From contig CM040430.1 of the NCBI GenBank assembly GCA_022702705.1, forward strand, positions 81,612,227 through 81,676,226: a stretch of DNA of 64,000 nt, written 5' to 3'. Shown piece by piece: positions 44,271 through 57,109 of the stretch (position 1 is its first letter; each line of letters starts with the position of its first letter). This stretch comes from Papilionanthe hookeriana x Papilionanthe teres (Eukaryota > Streptophyta > Magnoliopsida > Asparagales > Orchidaceae). A program made the position numbers and the translations under genes. The notes below the pieces were generated by a model. The model searched no databases, was not told the origin of the DNA, and worked only from the letters and a program-made list of their open reading frames with translations.

Positions 44271-45595
44271 AATGAAAAAATACCAAGACCATTAAGAGAT
44301 TATGCTAATCCAACCACAAATGAAATACACTAAACTAACCAAAACCCTAATGTTGCTGCTAATTCATTTGAGCTTAAACTTGTTATTATCCAAATGATAC
44401 AGAATAATCAATTTGGAGGAACACCTAATGAAGATCCTAACTTACATCTCACTAGTATTCTAGAATTATGTGCTACTTTTAAATACGTTGGAGTGTCAAA
44501 TGATATTGTTAGGCTTAGAATTTTTTTCTTTTTCATTAAGGGATAAGGCTAAGGTGTGGTTAAATTCATTAGCACTTGGATCTATCAGAACTTGGGGAGA
44601 GCTTTCACAAAAGTTTCTGTAAAAATATTTTCCTCCTTCAAAAACTGCTAAGCTTAGGAATGATATCACATCTTTTAGTCAGTTTGATGGAGAATCCATA
44701 TATGAAGCTTGAGAAAGATTCAAAAATCTTCTCAGAAAGTGTCCACAACATTCTTTACTAGACTGGTTAACAATTAAAAAAATTTATACTAGATTAATGG
44801 GATCTTTGAGATCGATTATCGATGCTGCTACTGGTGGATCATTAATGTCTAAACCTTTTGATGAAGCATATTCATTAATTGAAGAGATGGCTACTAATAA
44901 TTTTCAATGGCCCTCTAAGCGAGTAAATCATAAGAGAGTAGCTAGTATTCATGATTAGGATGTGATAATTATGATAGTCTCTTAAATTGATGCACTTTCT
45001 AAAAAAATAGATCAATATGGAATGAATTATTCTCCAATACCCCCAGTGTTAGAAGCAAATTCATCAGGACAGATTATAGACTCTCAAATACCCTATGAAA
45101 CCCTTAATGCCATAAATAACTAAGTAAACAATCCTTATTCGAATTATTATAATCCTAGTTGGAGGAATCACCCAAACTTCAACTGGAATAACACTAATGC
45201 TATTTTTAACCCGCATTGGAGAAACAATCCTATGAATCCAGTTGGAAATCCAAACAACCAAAGAAATACCAATTAGACCTTCTTATCCTCTTAGTTTTAA
45301 TAGTAACCCAAAATTTAAGAAAAAAAGTTGTCTACAGAAGAAATGATTCTGAATATAGGTAATCAAATTCAAGCTTAAAACGTTGCGATCAAAAACATTG
45401 AGAATCAATTGGGACATATCTTAACTGTGCTTAATAATAGACCTTCTGGAAATCTTCCTAACAATGTTACAATCAACCCAAAAGATCAAAATAAGGAGAA
45501 AATTAAGGCTATTCAATTAGGGAGTGGAAAAGAATTGGAACAAAGAGTTCAAAAAGAAGTCGAAGTTGAAAGAGAGGAAGTGAACATTTAGAAAG
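44271..45595 (+). pseudogene. gag: gag of element D (Athila type)
   Basis: The structural protein, heavily broken. N-terminal words DYANPTTNEIH and FELKLVIIQMIQNNQFGG, then DPNLHLTSILELCATFKYVG, then in other frames FSLRDKAKVWL-, NDITSFSQFDGESIYEA- and MATNNFQWP-like stretches (to about 44925). Past the gag core the region encodes an Asn-rich stretch (45100-45290) and a frame with GNQIQA- and NIENQLGHI-like words (45360-45595). The leader 44034-44270 holds no gene. Confidence 0.83.
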
Positions 45596-46396
45596 GTTCT
45601 AATAGGATATATCCAGACGACTATCTGCTAGAACCAATAAAGATAACTATTAAAAAACCACCTCCTCCTTTTCCTTAAAGACTAAAGAAACATAATAAGG
45701 ATAATAGATTTGCAAAATTTTTAGAAATTTTTAAGAAATTAACGATTAATATTCCCTTTATTGAAGCATTAGAGCAGATGCCTGATTATGCAAAGTTTAT
45801 GAAGGATATTCTTAGAAAGAAAAGAAAGTTCACAGTCCACGAGACTGTTGTACTTAGCGGTGAGTGTAGTGCAATTATTCAAAAGAAGCTTCCTAAAAAA
45901 CTTAAAGACCCAGGTAGTTTCACTATCTGATGTGCTATAGGTGAGAAATTTTTCAGAAGATATTTATTTGATCTTGGAGCTAGTATTAATTTTATGCCTT
46001 TATCTACTTTCAAAAGATTAGGAATAGGAGAAATTTCACCTACATATGTGACTCTTAAACCGACTGATAGTTCTATCACTTACCCTAGGAGTTGTGGAAG
46101 ATGTATTTGTAAAGGTGGATAAATTTATCTTCCCTGTGGACTTTATTGTATTAGATATGGATGAAGATAAAGAAATTTCAATTATTTTGGGAAGACCATT
46201 CCTTGCTACTGGGAGAGCTATGATTGATGTTCAAGAAGGAGAATTAACTATGAGAGTCAATGATCAAGAGGTAACTTTCAATATTCCGAAATCTATGAAA
46301 TACCCTTCAACTGAAAAAGATGTTGAGTGCTTTGAATGGAAATCTGTGATTATGCGAGAGAAGATCATTTTAAAGAAGTATTTAAAAAAAATCTAG
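45596..46396 (+). pseudogene. Aspartic protease region of element D
   Basis: It starts with the pre-protease block KKLTINIPFIEALEQMPDYA and FMKDILRKKRKF (45730-45830). The active-site strand is LFDLGASINFMPLSTF with D-L-G at 45970-45978; Leu in the second place is usual for Athila. The C-terminal half (46094-46396) has PVDFIVLDMDEDKEISIILG and RPFLATGRAMIDVQ. A frame change lies between the halves at about 46085. No zinc knuckle was noticed before it. Confidence 0.85.
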
Positions 46397-47322
46397 AATG
46401 TGAGGATGAATATGAAAGTGAAAATGAAGATGATTTGGATGATATGAAGAATAAAATGTTAGAATTTGTTCAACAAAGATTTGAAAGATTGGATACTATG
46501 GAAAATAGAGATAAAAGTTTTAATTCCATTTATCATTAAGCCTCCTGAACTTGAGCTAAAAATTATCCCCAATCATTTGAAGAATATGTTTTCAAGAGAA
46601 TCATCTACTTTACCAGTCAGTGTATCTTCAGATTTAAATGAATATCAAGAAAAAAAATTATTGGACATCTTAAAAAGATACAAAAAGGCTTTTGGTTGGT
46701 CCATAGCGGATATTAAAGGAATCAGTGCATCGATCTGTATGCACAGAATTTTGTTGAATGAACAACATAAACCTAGAGTTGATCCACAAAGGAGACTGAA
46801 CCCACTAATGAAAGAAGTGGTTAAAAATGAAATTTTAAAGTGGTTAGATGCCGGAATTATATATCTTATTTCTGATAGTGTTTGGGTAAGTCCAATTCAT
46901 TGTGTTCCTAAGAAAGGAGGAGTGATTGTTGACATAAATGATTGAAACCGACAAGACAAGTCACTGGTTGGCGAATATGTATTGATTATAGAAAATTAAA
47001 TGTCGCCACCATAAAAGATCACTTTCCTTTACCTTTTTAGACTAAATCATAGACAGACTTGCTAGACAAAAGTACTATTGCTTTTTGGATGTATATACCG
47101 GTTATCACCAAATATCAATTGCTCCTGAGGATGAAGAGAAGACTACATTTACTAGAACTTATGGAACTTTTATTTTTAGAAGAATTCTCTTTGGATTATG
47201 TAATGCACCCGCAACATTTCAAAGATGTATGATGTTCATACTTAGTAAATTAATAGATGATGGAATAGAAATGTTTATGGATGATTTCTCAGTATTAGGA
47301 GATTCATTTGATGCATGCCTAT
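46397..47322 (+). pseudogene. Reverse transcriptase of element D, proximal part
   Basis: Words in order: KKLLDILKRYKKAFGWSIAD, MHRILLNEQHKPRVDPQRRL, LKWLDAGIIYLISDSVWVSP, VPKKGG (46466-46945); a degraded stretch with the DYRKLN region; then from 47085 DVYTGYHQISIAPEDEEKTT, FGLCNAPATFQRCM and the catalytic FMDDFS (Met-Asp-Asp 47277-47285), ending at DSFDACL, where the solo LTR enters. Two frameshifts and several stops. The domain resumes at 54822. Confidence 0.9.
47318..47322. repeat. Target-site duplication CCTAT (left) of the solo LTR
   Basis: CCTAT directly before TGTCGGC; an identical CCTAT at 54817-54821 follows GTCAACA. RT coding continues when one copy and the LTR are removed. Confidence 0.93.
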
Positions 47323-49429
47323 TGTCGGCATTATTTTTAGGTTGTGTGTTTTTGAAAAGGGGGTCGCCTAACAGAAATTGTCGGCGAATTTTATATTTTA
47401 AATTTAATTTAAATATATATATATATATATATAATTTAGAAAGTAGCATTTGATTTTGAAAATAATTTTAAGTTTGAAAATCTTAAGATATGAAATCGAA
47501 CTGATCTCACATCCCGAATAGTTTACATAAACGAGCACCGCACCACAAATCATGTATCTACCCTGAAGAATAGACACACTGCTTGGTAATGGGGCTCGAT
47601 TAAATAAACTAGAAGATTTGTGACATCCGTTTGGTCTGCGAACCAATTTTATAAGCCAACAAATTCCTCTGCTTAATATGAAAGCATTAAACAGGTTTTA
47701 TATTACATGGGTTCTTAAAATTCCCTATAAGGGCAAGCCCCTATAGTTAATTACATCTTAAGTGACAGGAATCACCTAAGAAAACTCTCGATAATAATCA
47801 GTAGTTCTGCTCTCAAGAATTTCAAAGTTTAAGTTTTCAAGGGATTGAATTTTAGAATTTCAATAAGGAATGGATCAAATTTGAAACATTTTGTTTTGGG
47901 AATTCAAAGGAAGAAAGGTAGGAGAAATTACAGATTCGAAGCGAACTTCGGTAATTTCCCAACTATCCTATCGTTTGGCTTGAATTTAGGAAAGTCCTAA
48001 TATTTATTTAATGTTTTGATCTTGCCGAATTTAATTAATTAGGACTTATATTCGTATGACATGATCGTACAAATAGCCTTGAAGATGTGAGGGTTTATGT
48101 TGTATCAGACAACTACCTCGGAAATCCTAAGACCGGTTAGGGCTTAATTTGCAATGCAAATGCCTAACAAAAGGTTGAGGATTTATGTTGCACTAGGCAA
48201 ACTACCTCGAAATCCTATGGATTAGTTATTTAATTCTAAAAATGGTTTTGCTGATGTAGATTCAAGTTTTGCTGACGATGATGGCCGTGCTGCCCACCAT
48301 GCTTCGAGCTCCTTGTTGTTGCAGAGGTTTAGTTTTAGAAGTCATAAATCAGGAGATGAGAAAAGTGTTTTGGTTTAGAGAAAATCTTAATTTCCAAGTG
48401 TTTTTTATGTTTAAATTGAAACAAATCTTAAAGTTGATTATAACAACACCGGTTAAGATCCCACGGTTCCATACTTCCGGCATCGTTATTTTTATCGGAT
48501 TCACTTAGTCCAGATGAATTTGCTAAACTCAACCGAATGAGTTCCACCCTTTCATTTAGACCGTGGGAAATCCCGTTAGCAACACGTAGGTTACATCATC
48601 CGAGGTATTCCCGATCATCCAACAAGACGTTTTAATTTAGTTATAATTATAGTTTTGTGTTCTGTTTGTGATTAAATTTTGAGTTATTTTATATTTTGAA
48701 ATATTGTGGCGGTGAATTTTATCTTGCAATGACTTTTAATTTAGTTTTGGTTTTAGTTTTAGGGGCTACCCTAGAGGTGTGGGTTTTCATGCAACAGTTG
48801 TTTATCATGCAAGAAAAGTAAAGTGCATTTGCAATAAAGTAAATTGCAATAAAATAAAAGCGTACCTGGAGGGTCTTCCCGTCATCCCAAGCTGCACTTA
48901 AACACAATTTAGAATATTTAAGCAAATTCCTAGGTAAAGCTAAGGGAAGGGTTATGGTTTTCTACCAAATTCCTAATCCTATAGCTAGTCATTTCCTATG
49001 ACGTCTAGGTTCTTGTGTTTTGGTTTGAGGATGATTCTCTTCATCAAAGAACAATTAAGTTCAGTTGTTCTTATAAACATCCTATCATATTGAGGAAGTG
49101 CTTAAGACAAGTCTTAAACATCTTTTCAATATTTCTAGGATTATTTTTAAGTCCAAACGAATTTAATTATACAAATGAACTAATCGTCCGAGAATTTCAA
49201 GTTTTGTTGTTATCTTGCTCAGTAAACTAGGACATTTGAATATCCTATGAGTGAAGTAACACTTCATTTAATGTTTTGTTTAGGAGTTATGGTAACCAAA
49301 GCTTTCGAGAGCAAATTGATGTTCAAATGGTTTGTGATTTAATTTAATTTCGGTTGACGGGTTTAAATTTGGAATAGTGTTCAAGTTGCTTTATATTTAT
49401 TTTTGAATTTCCTTATGTCTTAGGTGATG

Positions 49430-49860
49430 TTATTTTTAATTTAATTTAACTTTAATTTAATTTAATTTAATCTGGTTCAATTTTAATTTTAATTTTAATT
49501 TAATTTATTTTAATTTTAACTTGATTCCATTATCTAATTTAATTCAATTCAATTTAGTTTGATTTGATGTGAATTAACTTAATTTAATTTAACTTGATTT
49601 AATTTAATTTAATTTAATTTAATTTAATTTAATTTAATTTAATATGTTTTAATTTAATTTTATTTAATTAATTTAATTTAATTTTAATTAAATTTAATTC
49701 AATTTAATTCAATTTAATTTAATTTGTTCAATTTAATTTAATTTAATTTATTTGATTTAATTTAATTTAAATTAATTTAATTTGTTTGATTTAATTTAAT
49801 TTAATTTTTAATTTAATTTTATTTTTAATTTTAATTTAATTGAAAATTTAAAAAGAGTTT
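49430..49860 (-). repeat. TTAAA low-complexity tract in the solo LTR
   Basis: Plus strand AATTTAATTTAATTTAATTT-type repeats, the counterpart of 22480-22935. Confidence 0.9.
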
Positions 49861-52441
49861 AATAATTTGACTTTAATTTGATTCTAATGATTAGATCCTT
49901 TAACATTTTAAAACTTAAATTTGAATTATCATTTTAATTGGGGATTGAATATTATTTAGGGACCCTTAGATTAAAGAACAAATCTCTTCCTAATAATGTC
50001 CCTATTTTAATAATTCCAATTTTATTATTCTTCCAAATTTAATCAATTATTTAATTAAAGTTCATTTCAATTATTTTTAAATTGTTTAATAGGTTTCTAC
50101 CCTTTAATTATTTAAATTTCAATCATCCAAATCAGATTAGGATCAAATATTTTACTCTTTAATTTTATTAAGCCTAAAGTTTTAATTAAGGGTTAAAATT
50201 TTAATTACCATTTTGCCCTTCAAGCTTAATAATTTCATAACTCACTAAATTGAGCTTAAATGAACTTGAAATTTTTATGTGACTTCACTCATATGTCAAT
50301 AAAGACATGAGAGGAGAAAATGTAATTTTCCTATTTTTAATTTAATTATGTAATTATTTTTGGTGGAAAATAGAGATTTCCAAGAAAAATTTAACAATAT
50401 GACCAAGTGAAAGTTTCTATCCCTAAGAAAATTATGGGACGTTCCTAATGACTAGAGGACCACCTGGACCAATTTTGGTGATTTTTTGAATTATATTCTT
50501 TTTATCATAATTATTTTAAATTTTGGAGTATTAATTAATTTAAAAATAAAATAAAGGTTGAAAAATAAATTTTATATTTTTCAAAAATCTCTCTGATATC
50601 AAGGAAATCAGAGAATCAATTTTTACAATTTTCTGATTTTTCTTTGATTTATTAGAATTATTTTAGTGGAAATGCTAAAAAAATACATTTTTTTAATTTT
50701 AAAATTACCTTAGGGCTTTAAAATTTAACATCTCATTAAATATACCTAAGAAAAATATGGGATTTGTTCCTAAGTGATTAAAATTCAAAATGTGACATTT
50801 TGGTGAATTTTATTATTTTTGTGATTTTTATTATTTTTTAATTATTAAAACATTAAAATAATACCAAAAAATCAACTTTTTTAGAAAATTGAAATTTTAA
50901 TTTTCTTAAATTCCCCTGATATCAGAGAGGCTCCAAAACCAATTTGATGAATTTTTGAAAAGTATTTTGAAAGTTATAAATTTTTAAAGTTTAAAATGGC
51001 TAAATGGCTTAATCAACCAATTTAGTAGGGCTAACCAAGTCCAATTGACATCAAATTTTTATGGTGGGTTCCTCTGATCCTAAAGGTCAGTGGAGAATTG
51101 ATTTCAAGTCAATTTGATGTATGATTAGCTCTAATTAATTAAAGAGCTATTTTGGGTGTTTAAGCCAATTAGGGCTATTTTAAATAAATTAATTCAAAAC
51201 CTATTTTTCCTAGGGTTCTCTGGTCATAAGAGACATCACCAAATTTTCCTAGAATTTATTTTACAACATGCTAATTATTGGATTTAAAATACTCAAAATA
51301 GTAACATGAATTTGAAAAATCAATAACTTCTCATAGGGATGGCCTCGACTTTGGAAAATTCAAGGAATGTTCCCAAATTCAGAGGCTTCAAAAGCCCTAC
51401 GGTCTCATGCCATGGTGAATTTCCTATATGCATGGAGAATTAAAACAATGCAGTGGGGAAATAAATCATTAAAAATAAAATACTTGATGAAATTAAATGA
51501 TTTCTTTTCCACATTATTCTCCTATGTTCACTGAGCAAGAGGGTATTTTTATTTCATTTTTCTAATTTTTCTACACAAAGTTATGGATTTTTGAAGTTTA
51601 GGGAATTAAATAAATAGAAAAATACCCTAATTTTCTATTTATCCACGCGGCACCGCGTCAACCTTGGCAGCTCCGAAACACCGCGTGTCGCCTTCTGATT
51701 CGGCACCGCCATCCAACTCAGCGCTCCGGGGGCCCGCTGTGTCGTTCCGTCTCCTCATCCGGCGTGATCCTGGCCGTCCGTCCGTGCGTGTATTAAATGA
51801 ACGGCATCCGTTCATCGTCCCCAAGCCTCCTAGCTCGAGAACCGTCCACACTAAATCCCTAATATCTCACTCAATACTTAACAAATTTTAGTGTTCTTGT
51901 GCTCTATGGATTCGTCTTGAAGAGACGAACACATCTATACGGTGATCATGCATTGAAATTAAAGCATTTGAAATGGAGAATCTCCAGAAGGTCGGGATGA
52001 AGAATTAGCTCATACCTTTGCTCAGAGAAGTGTGGCTTCAATCCGAGGGTTGTGTCACCTTCGATTGGATCCGCAGCAAGCTCCGGATGAAGTCTCCCGG
52101 TCCGGTGAATTTCCTAGCTATGAAAGTGACCACGGCCCGATCACAAAGCTTGGAGGCCGGAACAACCAGGTGGCTCGGAGATGGGGCTTTCGGCGGGAAA
52201 CTTCTCCTCTCGGTCCAGGTGAAGGTGTAGGACCGACCAATTTGAAGATTGACTCACCGTGGCAAAGTGTCCTCGGTTTTGGGTGAAATTTCGGTCGAGA
52301 AATTGGATTACGTTAGTGGGGATTAGGGCAAATTGACACTGGGGATCAACTGCTCTAAGTATGGAGTAGGGTTTGGAACAATTTTGGCAGAGTTTCGGCA
52401 AGGTTTGTGCAACTCTTTTTTATGGCCGTGAGGGGGTCGGG

Positions 52442-52449
52442 TTTAAATA
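52442..52449 (-). promoter_or_regulatory. TATA box of the solo LTR
   Basis: Minus strand TATTTAAA; plus strand GTTTAAATAGAGGTGG. Directs leftward transcription, antisense to element D. Confidence 0.55.
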
Positions 52450-54821
52450 GAGGTGGCTGGAGAGCCTCACAGGGATGGCCAAGGGTTGGGATCGACTGCT
52501 GCGGGCATGGGAAGAACAACCATGGTGGCCATTGGGCATGGGGCGGCTCAGCGAAGGTGGAATTCCAAAGTTTGGCTCCTCCCGAGGTCTCGACCATGGT
52601 GTTTTCCGGCGACTCGGTGGCCGGCCGGCCAGTGCACCGGTCACCATCTTGTTCGGGTGGGTCGGGCGGGGTTTAGTGTAGGCAATTGGAAAATGCCATG
52701 TGTAAAAGGATTGGATTAGAATGGTATTATAGAAGGCTCATTTTAGATCAAATTGGTCAACCCATCCCTTTAGGCTAGGTGCACCACCCAAGGCTTGGTT
52801 TAGGCTGAAGAAAAAGTGATTTGGCTCAGCATAATCAGTAGGGTCAAGTCACCATCCAAGCACAATTAGGCATAAGCATGGTTAAGGGGAATCATGGGAG
52901 TGGTTAATCACCTTTAGGAATTAAGGAAAGAGTCTCCTCCTTTTGCCCAAAATGGCATGGTGACATGTAAAGAGGCTCTCATGGCTTCCATGTGGCTCAT
53001 GCATGGCTTCATGGCTCATCTTTGGCTTGGGAAAAGTTAAGTCAATTTCATGGAAATGGATTTAAGAAAATTTTGGTATTTTGATGGGAATTTGTATGGG
53101 GCTTAATTTGGAATGGCTTCATGATGAGTTTTGAAACTTAGGGATTGATTTAGTTGAAAATATGGTGTAGAGCAATTGTCATATGGGTTTTGGATTGATT
53201 TTGGCCCTTTGGATTTTGGTGGAGATGGGCTTTAGGGAGGTTTCATGTAAGTGGGCTTTTAAGTTTAAGAATGAATTCATGGATGGGAAATTTGTAGAAT
53301 TTTGGGCCAAATAATTGTTGGGTTTGGTTTAGGGATATGTCATGAGTGATTTGAAATGAGTTTGGAATGATTTGGGTTTGAATTGGGTTGGATTTGGGCC
53401 TCTTTGGTAAATGGGCCAATGTAGGTCAAATTGGGCTAACTTGGGCCAATGTTGGGCTAGGGTTGAAATTGATGTAAAATAAATATTGGGAAATGTTTAT
53501 GGGAGTGTTTCAAAGAGATTTTGGCTTTGGTTGGGTTTTGATTTTGGGGTTTGGGTTCATTTGGGTTAGGTTTGGGTTTAGGTCAAAATTGGGCCTTTTG
53601 ATCTTGGGTTGAATTTGAGTGGGGTTTGGGTCTAAATTTTGGGTAAATCATGTTAGTGTTTTGCTTGTGGGAATGTTAAGGAAGATTTAGAAAATATTTG
53701 GGGTTAATTGGAGTTGAATTGGGTGAGTTTGAGTTTGGTTTGGGTCATGGGTCCAAATTGGGCTTTAAGACCAAAAGTGAAATTGGATCCAAATGTCAAT
53801 CAAATTGAACTTGGATTTGGTCTAGATTGGTGTTGGGAATGTTGAATTGAAGTTTAGAATTGAATTGGACCAGAATTTGGGTCAATTGGGTAGGTTTGGT
53901 TTGACATTGGGTTCACTTAGGGTTAAAATGGGTCAAATTGGGGGTTTTGATAAAAGTGGGGTAAATTGACAAAATTGGCCCATGGTGTAGTTGAACAAAA
54001 TGAAATTTGAAATAGTTGGGATTTTCTGGAATTTTCTAGGAATTTTCAGAATTTTTGGATTTTTGGGTCAAGGGGGGTATTTTGGGTATTTGGAGGGTAT
54101 TGGGAGGTATTTTTGGAATTTTTTGATATTTTTGGCTATGGATGATCAATTTGAGTAATGTGGGAATGTTTGGGATTGGTTTTGAGGAATTTTGGGTGAT
54201 TTGGAAATTTTGGGTGATTTCAAGGGTTTTGGGTAGGCTAAGCGGGTGTAGGGTCCCGGAGGTCAAAAATTGAAAATTTGGGAAATTGAAGATTGGGTGA
54301 ATGTAAGTGGAATAAAATCATTTTGGTTGAGCCATGAAGCCATATCAAGCCCACATGAGCCATGAAGGGACTCATTTGAGGCATCCACTATGTTGTTCCT
54401 AACCCTCTTAGCCAAGGGCTTAGGGGTTAAGGACCATCCATGTGAATCACCTTCATGAGTCAGGAGGTCAAGTTGGGTATGGGTGTGTTTTTAGGAGGTG
54501 TGTGAAAGTGTAGTGTATAGGTGTAGTGTGTGTGAAAATCAGCCCCTTTACCAGACCAGGCCACCCAGGGCAGTCCTAAGGCCAAAGAGTCCTATAGGAA
54601 CTCATCCTTTAAACTTCCACATTTGATCTCAACCCTCTAGGTGATTAGGGGTCTACAGTCAAGTTTGTGGAGTTTGCAGGGAGTTAAGAAGTGGTTTGAA
54701 TTTCTAAGTGGTGGGTCCCAATTCTAATCCTCTAGGATAGTCAAAGGAAAAGCCTAAGGCTAGATCCTAAGTACTAAAAAGAAGAAGAGAAGACCTCATC
54801 AAAAATGACGTCAACACCTAT

Positions 54822-54912
54822 GCAACTTAGAAAAAGTTTAGAGGTAAGAGAAAAAACAAATTTAGTATTAAACTAGGAAAAGTGTCAATTTAAGGTTGCA
54901 GAAGGAATTGTG
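54822..54912 (+). pseudogene. Reverse transcriptase of element D, distal part
   Basis: RT continues after the solo LTR: CNLEKVLE-like, TNLVLN (then TAG), EKCQFKVAEGIVHGHK. The join with 47322 is in frame. Confidence 0.85.
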
Positions 54913-55640
54913 CATGGGCATAAAACATCTGAATATGACATGGAAGTAGATCTTGCGAAGATTCAAATAATAAAAAAATTACCACCTCGAACAACTGTGA
55001 GAGGGGTAAGAAGCTTTTTGAGACATGTAAGATTCTACAGGAGTTATATCAAAGACTTTTCAAAAATCACTAAGCCTCTATACCAACTTTTGAAAAAATA
55101 TAGAATGTTTGATTTTAACTATGAATACTTAAAATCTTTCGATCTATTAAAGGAAAAATTAATCGTTGCCCCTATAATAGTTTCACCTGAATGGGAGAAA
55201 ACATTTTAATTAATGTGTAATGCTAGCGATTATGCTATTGGAATTGGTTTAGCACAAAGACATGACAAAATGTTTAAAGTTATATACTATGCTAGTAAGA
55301 CTCTTACTGATGCTCAAATTAACTATACCACTACAAAAATAGAGTTGTTAACGATCGTTTATGTCTTTGAAAAATTTAGATCTTACTTAATTAGAGCTAA
55401 ATGTATAGTGCATACTGAACATTCTGCTATTAAATATTTAATGCAAAAGAAGGATGCAAAAACAAGACTGATTCGATGGATACTTTTAATGCAAGAATTT
55501 GATTTTGAGATTGTTAATAGAAAAGGGGTCGATAATTAAATAGCTGATCATTTATCTAGACTTGAACAACCTAATTTGGATGACTTTAAAAAGGAAATCA
55601 TATAAAATTTTCCTGATGAGCAATTATATAATTATTGAAT
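54913..55640 (+). pseudogene. RNase H of element D
   Basis: Connection words IKKLPPRTTVRGVRSFLRHV and FYRSYIKDFSKITKPLYQLL, then after a TAA at 55207 MCNASDYAIGIGLAQR (first catalytic Asp), IYYASKTLTDAQINYTTTKI, EHSAIKYLMQKKDAKTRLIR and MQEFDFEIVNRKGVDN, a stop, and IADHLSRLE (last catalytic Asp). The frame is largely preserved, with isolated stops, so this is the best kept part of D. Confidence 0.9.
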
Positions 55641-56906
55641 GAAATTTACCATGGTATGCTGATATTGTAAACAACATCGTTAGTAATATTTTATCACCTG
55701 ACTTAACAATGCAACTGCGAAAAAAATTTAAGCATGATGCTAAATTTTATTTCTGGGACGATCCTTATCTATATAAGCAATGTAAACATCTTATTATTAG
55801 GAGTTTTGTGCCTTATGAAGAAATTGAAAGAATTATTCGAGAGTTTCATGATTCTAAATTTGGAGGATATTTCGAAATTGATAGAACTGCACATAAGATT
55901 TTGCAATCTAGATTTTATTGGCCTACAATTTTTAGAGATGTTTACAGATTTATCAAAACTTGTGATCAATGTCAGAGAATAAGAAATATATCCAGAAGAA
56001 ATGAAATGCCTCTTAATTTTACTTTGGAAGTTGAAATTTTTGATGCTTGGGGATTAGATTTTGTGGGGCCATTTATACCTTCATTTGGAAGTATATATAT
56101 ACTGATTGTTGTTGATTATGTATCAAAATGGATTGAGGTAATAGTTTTACCTAAGTGTGATGCTAGAAGTGTTTCGATGGTTTTAATGAAAATTATTTTC
56201 ATAAGATATGGAATGGCTAGAGTAATGATCACTGATGGAGGATCCCATTTTAAAAATAATCTGATCAGGGATTAGTGAAAAAATATAATATTATGCATAG
56301 AATCTCTACAGCTTATCATCCCAAACTAATGCTTTAGCAGAGGTATATAATCGTGAAATTAAATGAATTTTGGAGAAAGTCATTAATTCTTAGAAATTAG
56401 ATTGGTCTGCTAGACTAGACACTGCTTTATGGGCATACAAAACTGCTTATAAAACTCATATAGGAATGTCCCCTTACATATTAATCTTTGGAAAAATTGA
56501 TCACTTGCCAGTTGAATTAGAATATAAGTATATTAGGCAATAAACAAATTAAACTTTAATTTGAAAGACGCTCGTGAGAAGAGACTGTTGCAATTGAACG
56601 AATTGGAAGAAATCAGAAATGAATCATGTAATAATGATAGAATATACAAGGAGAGAAGAAAAATATGGCATTATCGAAAGATTGTTAAAAAAAATTGAAC
56701 AAAGAAAAAAAGTTTTATTATATAATACAAGATTGAAATTATTTCCTAGGAAACTGAAATCTAGATGGACAAGACCTTTCATTGTTGTAAAAATTTATCA
56801 ATTTCGAGTTGTGATTATCGAAGACCCTAAATCTGGAAGAATATTCAAAATTAATGGACAAAGATTAAAACCATATTTCGAAGGCAATAGACCTAATTTT
56901 AAATAG
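55641..56906 (+). pseudogene. Integrase of element D
   Basis: Zinc domain: FHDSKFGGYFEIDRTAHKIL and CDQCQR (Cys pair kept; the His of GGH is Tyr). The core has GLDFVGPFIPSFGSIYILIV (first Asp), MITDGGSHFKNNL (second Asp) and, past a stop at 56273, AEVYNREIK (Glu). The C-terminal domain (56619-56906) has VLLYNTRLKLFPRKLKSRWT and FKINGQRLKPYFEG. The frame 55709-56275 is the longest intact piece (188 codons). A further frameshift lies near 56560. Confidence 0.9.
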
Positions 56907-56944
56907 GTTTTAATGTTGGATCAACCTGAATAACTGTAAGTTAT

Positions 56945-56989
56945 GTCGGGCTGATGATGTTAAACAAGCGCTTTGTAAGAGGCAAACCA
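56945..56989 (+). promoter_or_regulatory. Conserved post-pol motif (element D)
   Basis: GTCGGGCTGATGATGTTAAA, then CAAGCGCTTTGTAAGAGGCA. Counterpart of 39708-39752 in element C; the two elements are otherwise well diverged in non-coding DNA, so the block is likely under selection. Confidence 0.72.
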
Positions 56990-57109
56990 CAGTTATAAAG
57001 TGTTTGCTTTATTTGATGTGTTATGTGTGTTTGTTTGTTACTTAATTAAGTCTTATTCTTCCTTAATTATCATTAACAACATTTAAGAAATAAATCAAAT
57101 TGAAGTTTG

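Larger units (their letters stand above)
47323..54816 (-). repeat. Inverted solo LTR of the Ogre/Tat element
   Basis: On the minus strand it starts TGTTGACGTC and ends GCCGACA; 7494 bp. It aligns over its whole length with 17560-25070 and carries no internal element sequence. Landmarks (minus orientation): TATA box at 52442-52449, GC island at 51640-51860, TTAAA repeats at 49430-49860, CCCAA-rich region at 53300-54300. A solo LTR arises when the two LTRs of one insertion recombine. The open frames in it are not genes. Confidence 0.95.

Noticed and set aside
51639..52719. Overlapping open frames of 66-90 codons in the GC-rich part of the solo LTR
   Set aside because: High GC makes stop-free frames likely. 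They are counterparts of non-coding LTR sequence and differ between copies.
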